Source of the DNA: DASYSA01 sp036003885
Lineage (GTDB): Bacteria; Acidobacteriota; Blastocatellia; UBA7656
Length of the DNA stretch: 14,843 nucleotides
Assembly (NCBI GenBank): GCA_036003885.1
Contig: DASYSA010000497.1
Span: 1 to 14,843, forward strand
Direction of reading: 5' to 3'
Every line of letters starts with the position of its first letter. Within the stretch, counting starts at the first letter, position 1. Positions 14,736-14,843 of the stretch are shown one piece after another. A model generated the notes under the pieces. It did not search any database. It was not told where the DNA came from and worked only from the letters and a program-made list of their open reading frames with translations. Position numbers and translations under genes: made by a program.

Positions 14736-14817
14736 TGGATTCTCTCCTTTGATGCCACGATGAGACGAAGTTGGGGGCAGTGACGACGTGCTGGAAAGCT
14801 CGGTCAATGTTAGCACA

Positions 14818-14843
14818 GAGAGTGGGAGAGTGGGAGAGTGGGA
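14818..14843. repeat. GAGAGTGG octamer tandem repeat, cut by window end
   Basis: Three full GAGAGTGG units (14818-14841) and the start of a fourth reach the last base of the window, so the array's true length is unknown. It lies upstream of the YbjN-like gene. Confidence 0.85.

Overview
The window looks like chromosomal DNA of an Acidobacteriota member, most likely of the Blastocatellia type. This is inferred from gene style, not from a marker gene. The supporting signs are moderately high GC, a periplasmic protein with TonB C-terminal domains and a GGVPGGV-type linker, many secreted or membrane proteins of unknown function, and intergenic arrays of 7-bp repeats (AGCACTC; GCGTTCC/GCGTTTC/GCGTTTT and complements). 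No rRNA, tRNA, CRISPR array, transposase, integrase or phage gene was seen.

Layout. 96-156: AGCACTC tandem array. 159-2543 (minus): a secreted coiled-coil protein, then an NtrC-type sigma-54 response regulator. 2707-3687 (plus): an LpxL/HtrB-like acyltransferase, ending at an inverted heptamer array. 3822-4119 (minus): a compact transcription unit that I consider the most interesting item. It has a TTGACA-17-TATATA promoter, two operator-like dyads sharing one half-site, a Shine-Dalgarno, a 32-codon gene for a Lys-Lys pentad-repeat protein, and an intrinsic terminator. 4461-6220 (plus): a PHP phosphoesterase and an N-terminally extended deoxyribose-phosphate aldolase, overlapping at stop/start. 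6231-7229 (minus): FabH, converging on deoC with a 10-bp gap. 7486-9091 (plus): two tandem paralogous membrane proteins of unknown function. 9302-10060 (plus): a YafK/DpaA-like YkuD-domain protein. 10093-10320: a second inverted heptamer array. 10327-11652 (minus): inositol-3-phosphate synthase. 11780-11881: a third heptamer array. 11923-12612 (plus): a KANL3/Tex30-like alpha/beta hydrolase. 12633-14132 (minus): a degenerate trypsin-like domain fused to two TonB C-terminal domains. 14235-14735 (minus): a secreted YbjN-like protein. 14818-14843: an 8-bp tandem repeat cut by the window edge.

How the genes relate. Several contribute to the cell envelope: the acyltransferase, FabH, the YkuD protein, inositol phosphate synthase, the TonB/pseudoprotease protein and the secreted proteins. 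They lie in short, often single-gene units on alternating strands, not in one pathway operon. PHP-deoC is the clearest co-transcribed pair and would fit nucleotide or deoxynucleoside turnover. The paralogue pair and the minus-strand coiled-coil/regulator and pseudoprotease/YbjN pairs may also be co-transcribed.

Starts. Clear Shine-Dalgarno sequences fix several starts (Lys-rich gene, fabH, first paralogue, ino1, TonB/protease protein, YbjN-like protein). The acyltransferase and PHP genes lack one and have promoter elements placed so that transcription would begin at or just before the start codon, suggesting leaderless mRNAs.
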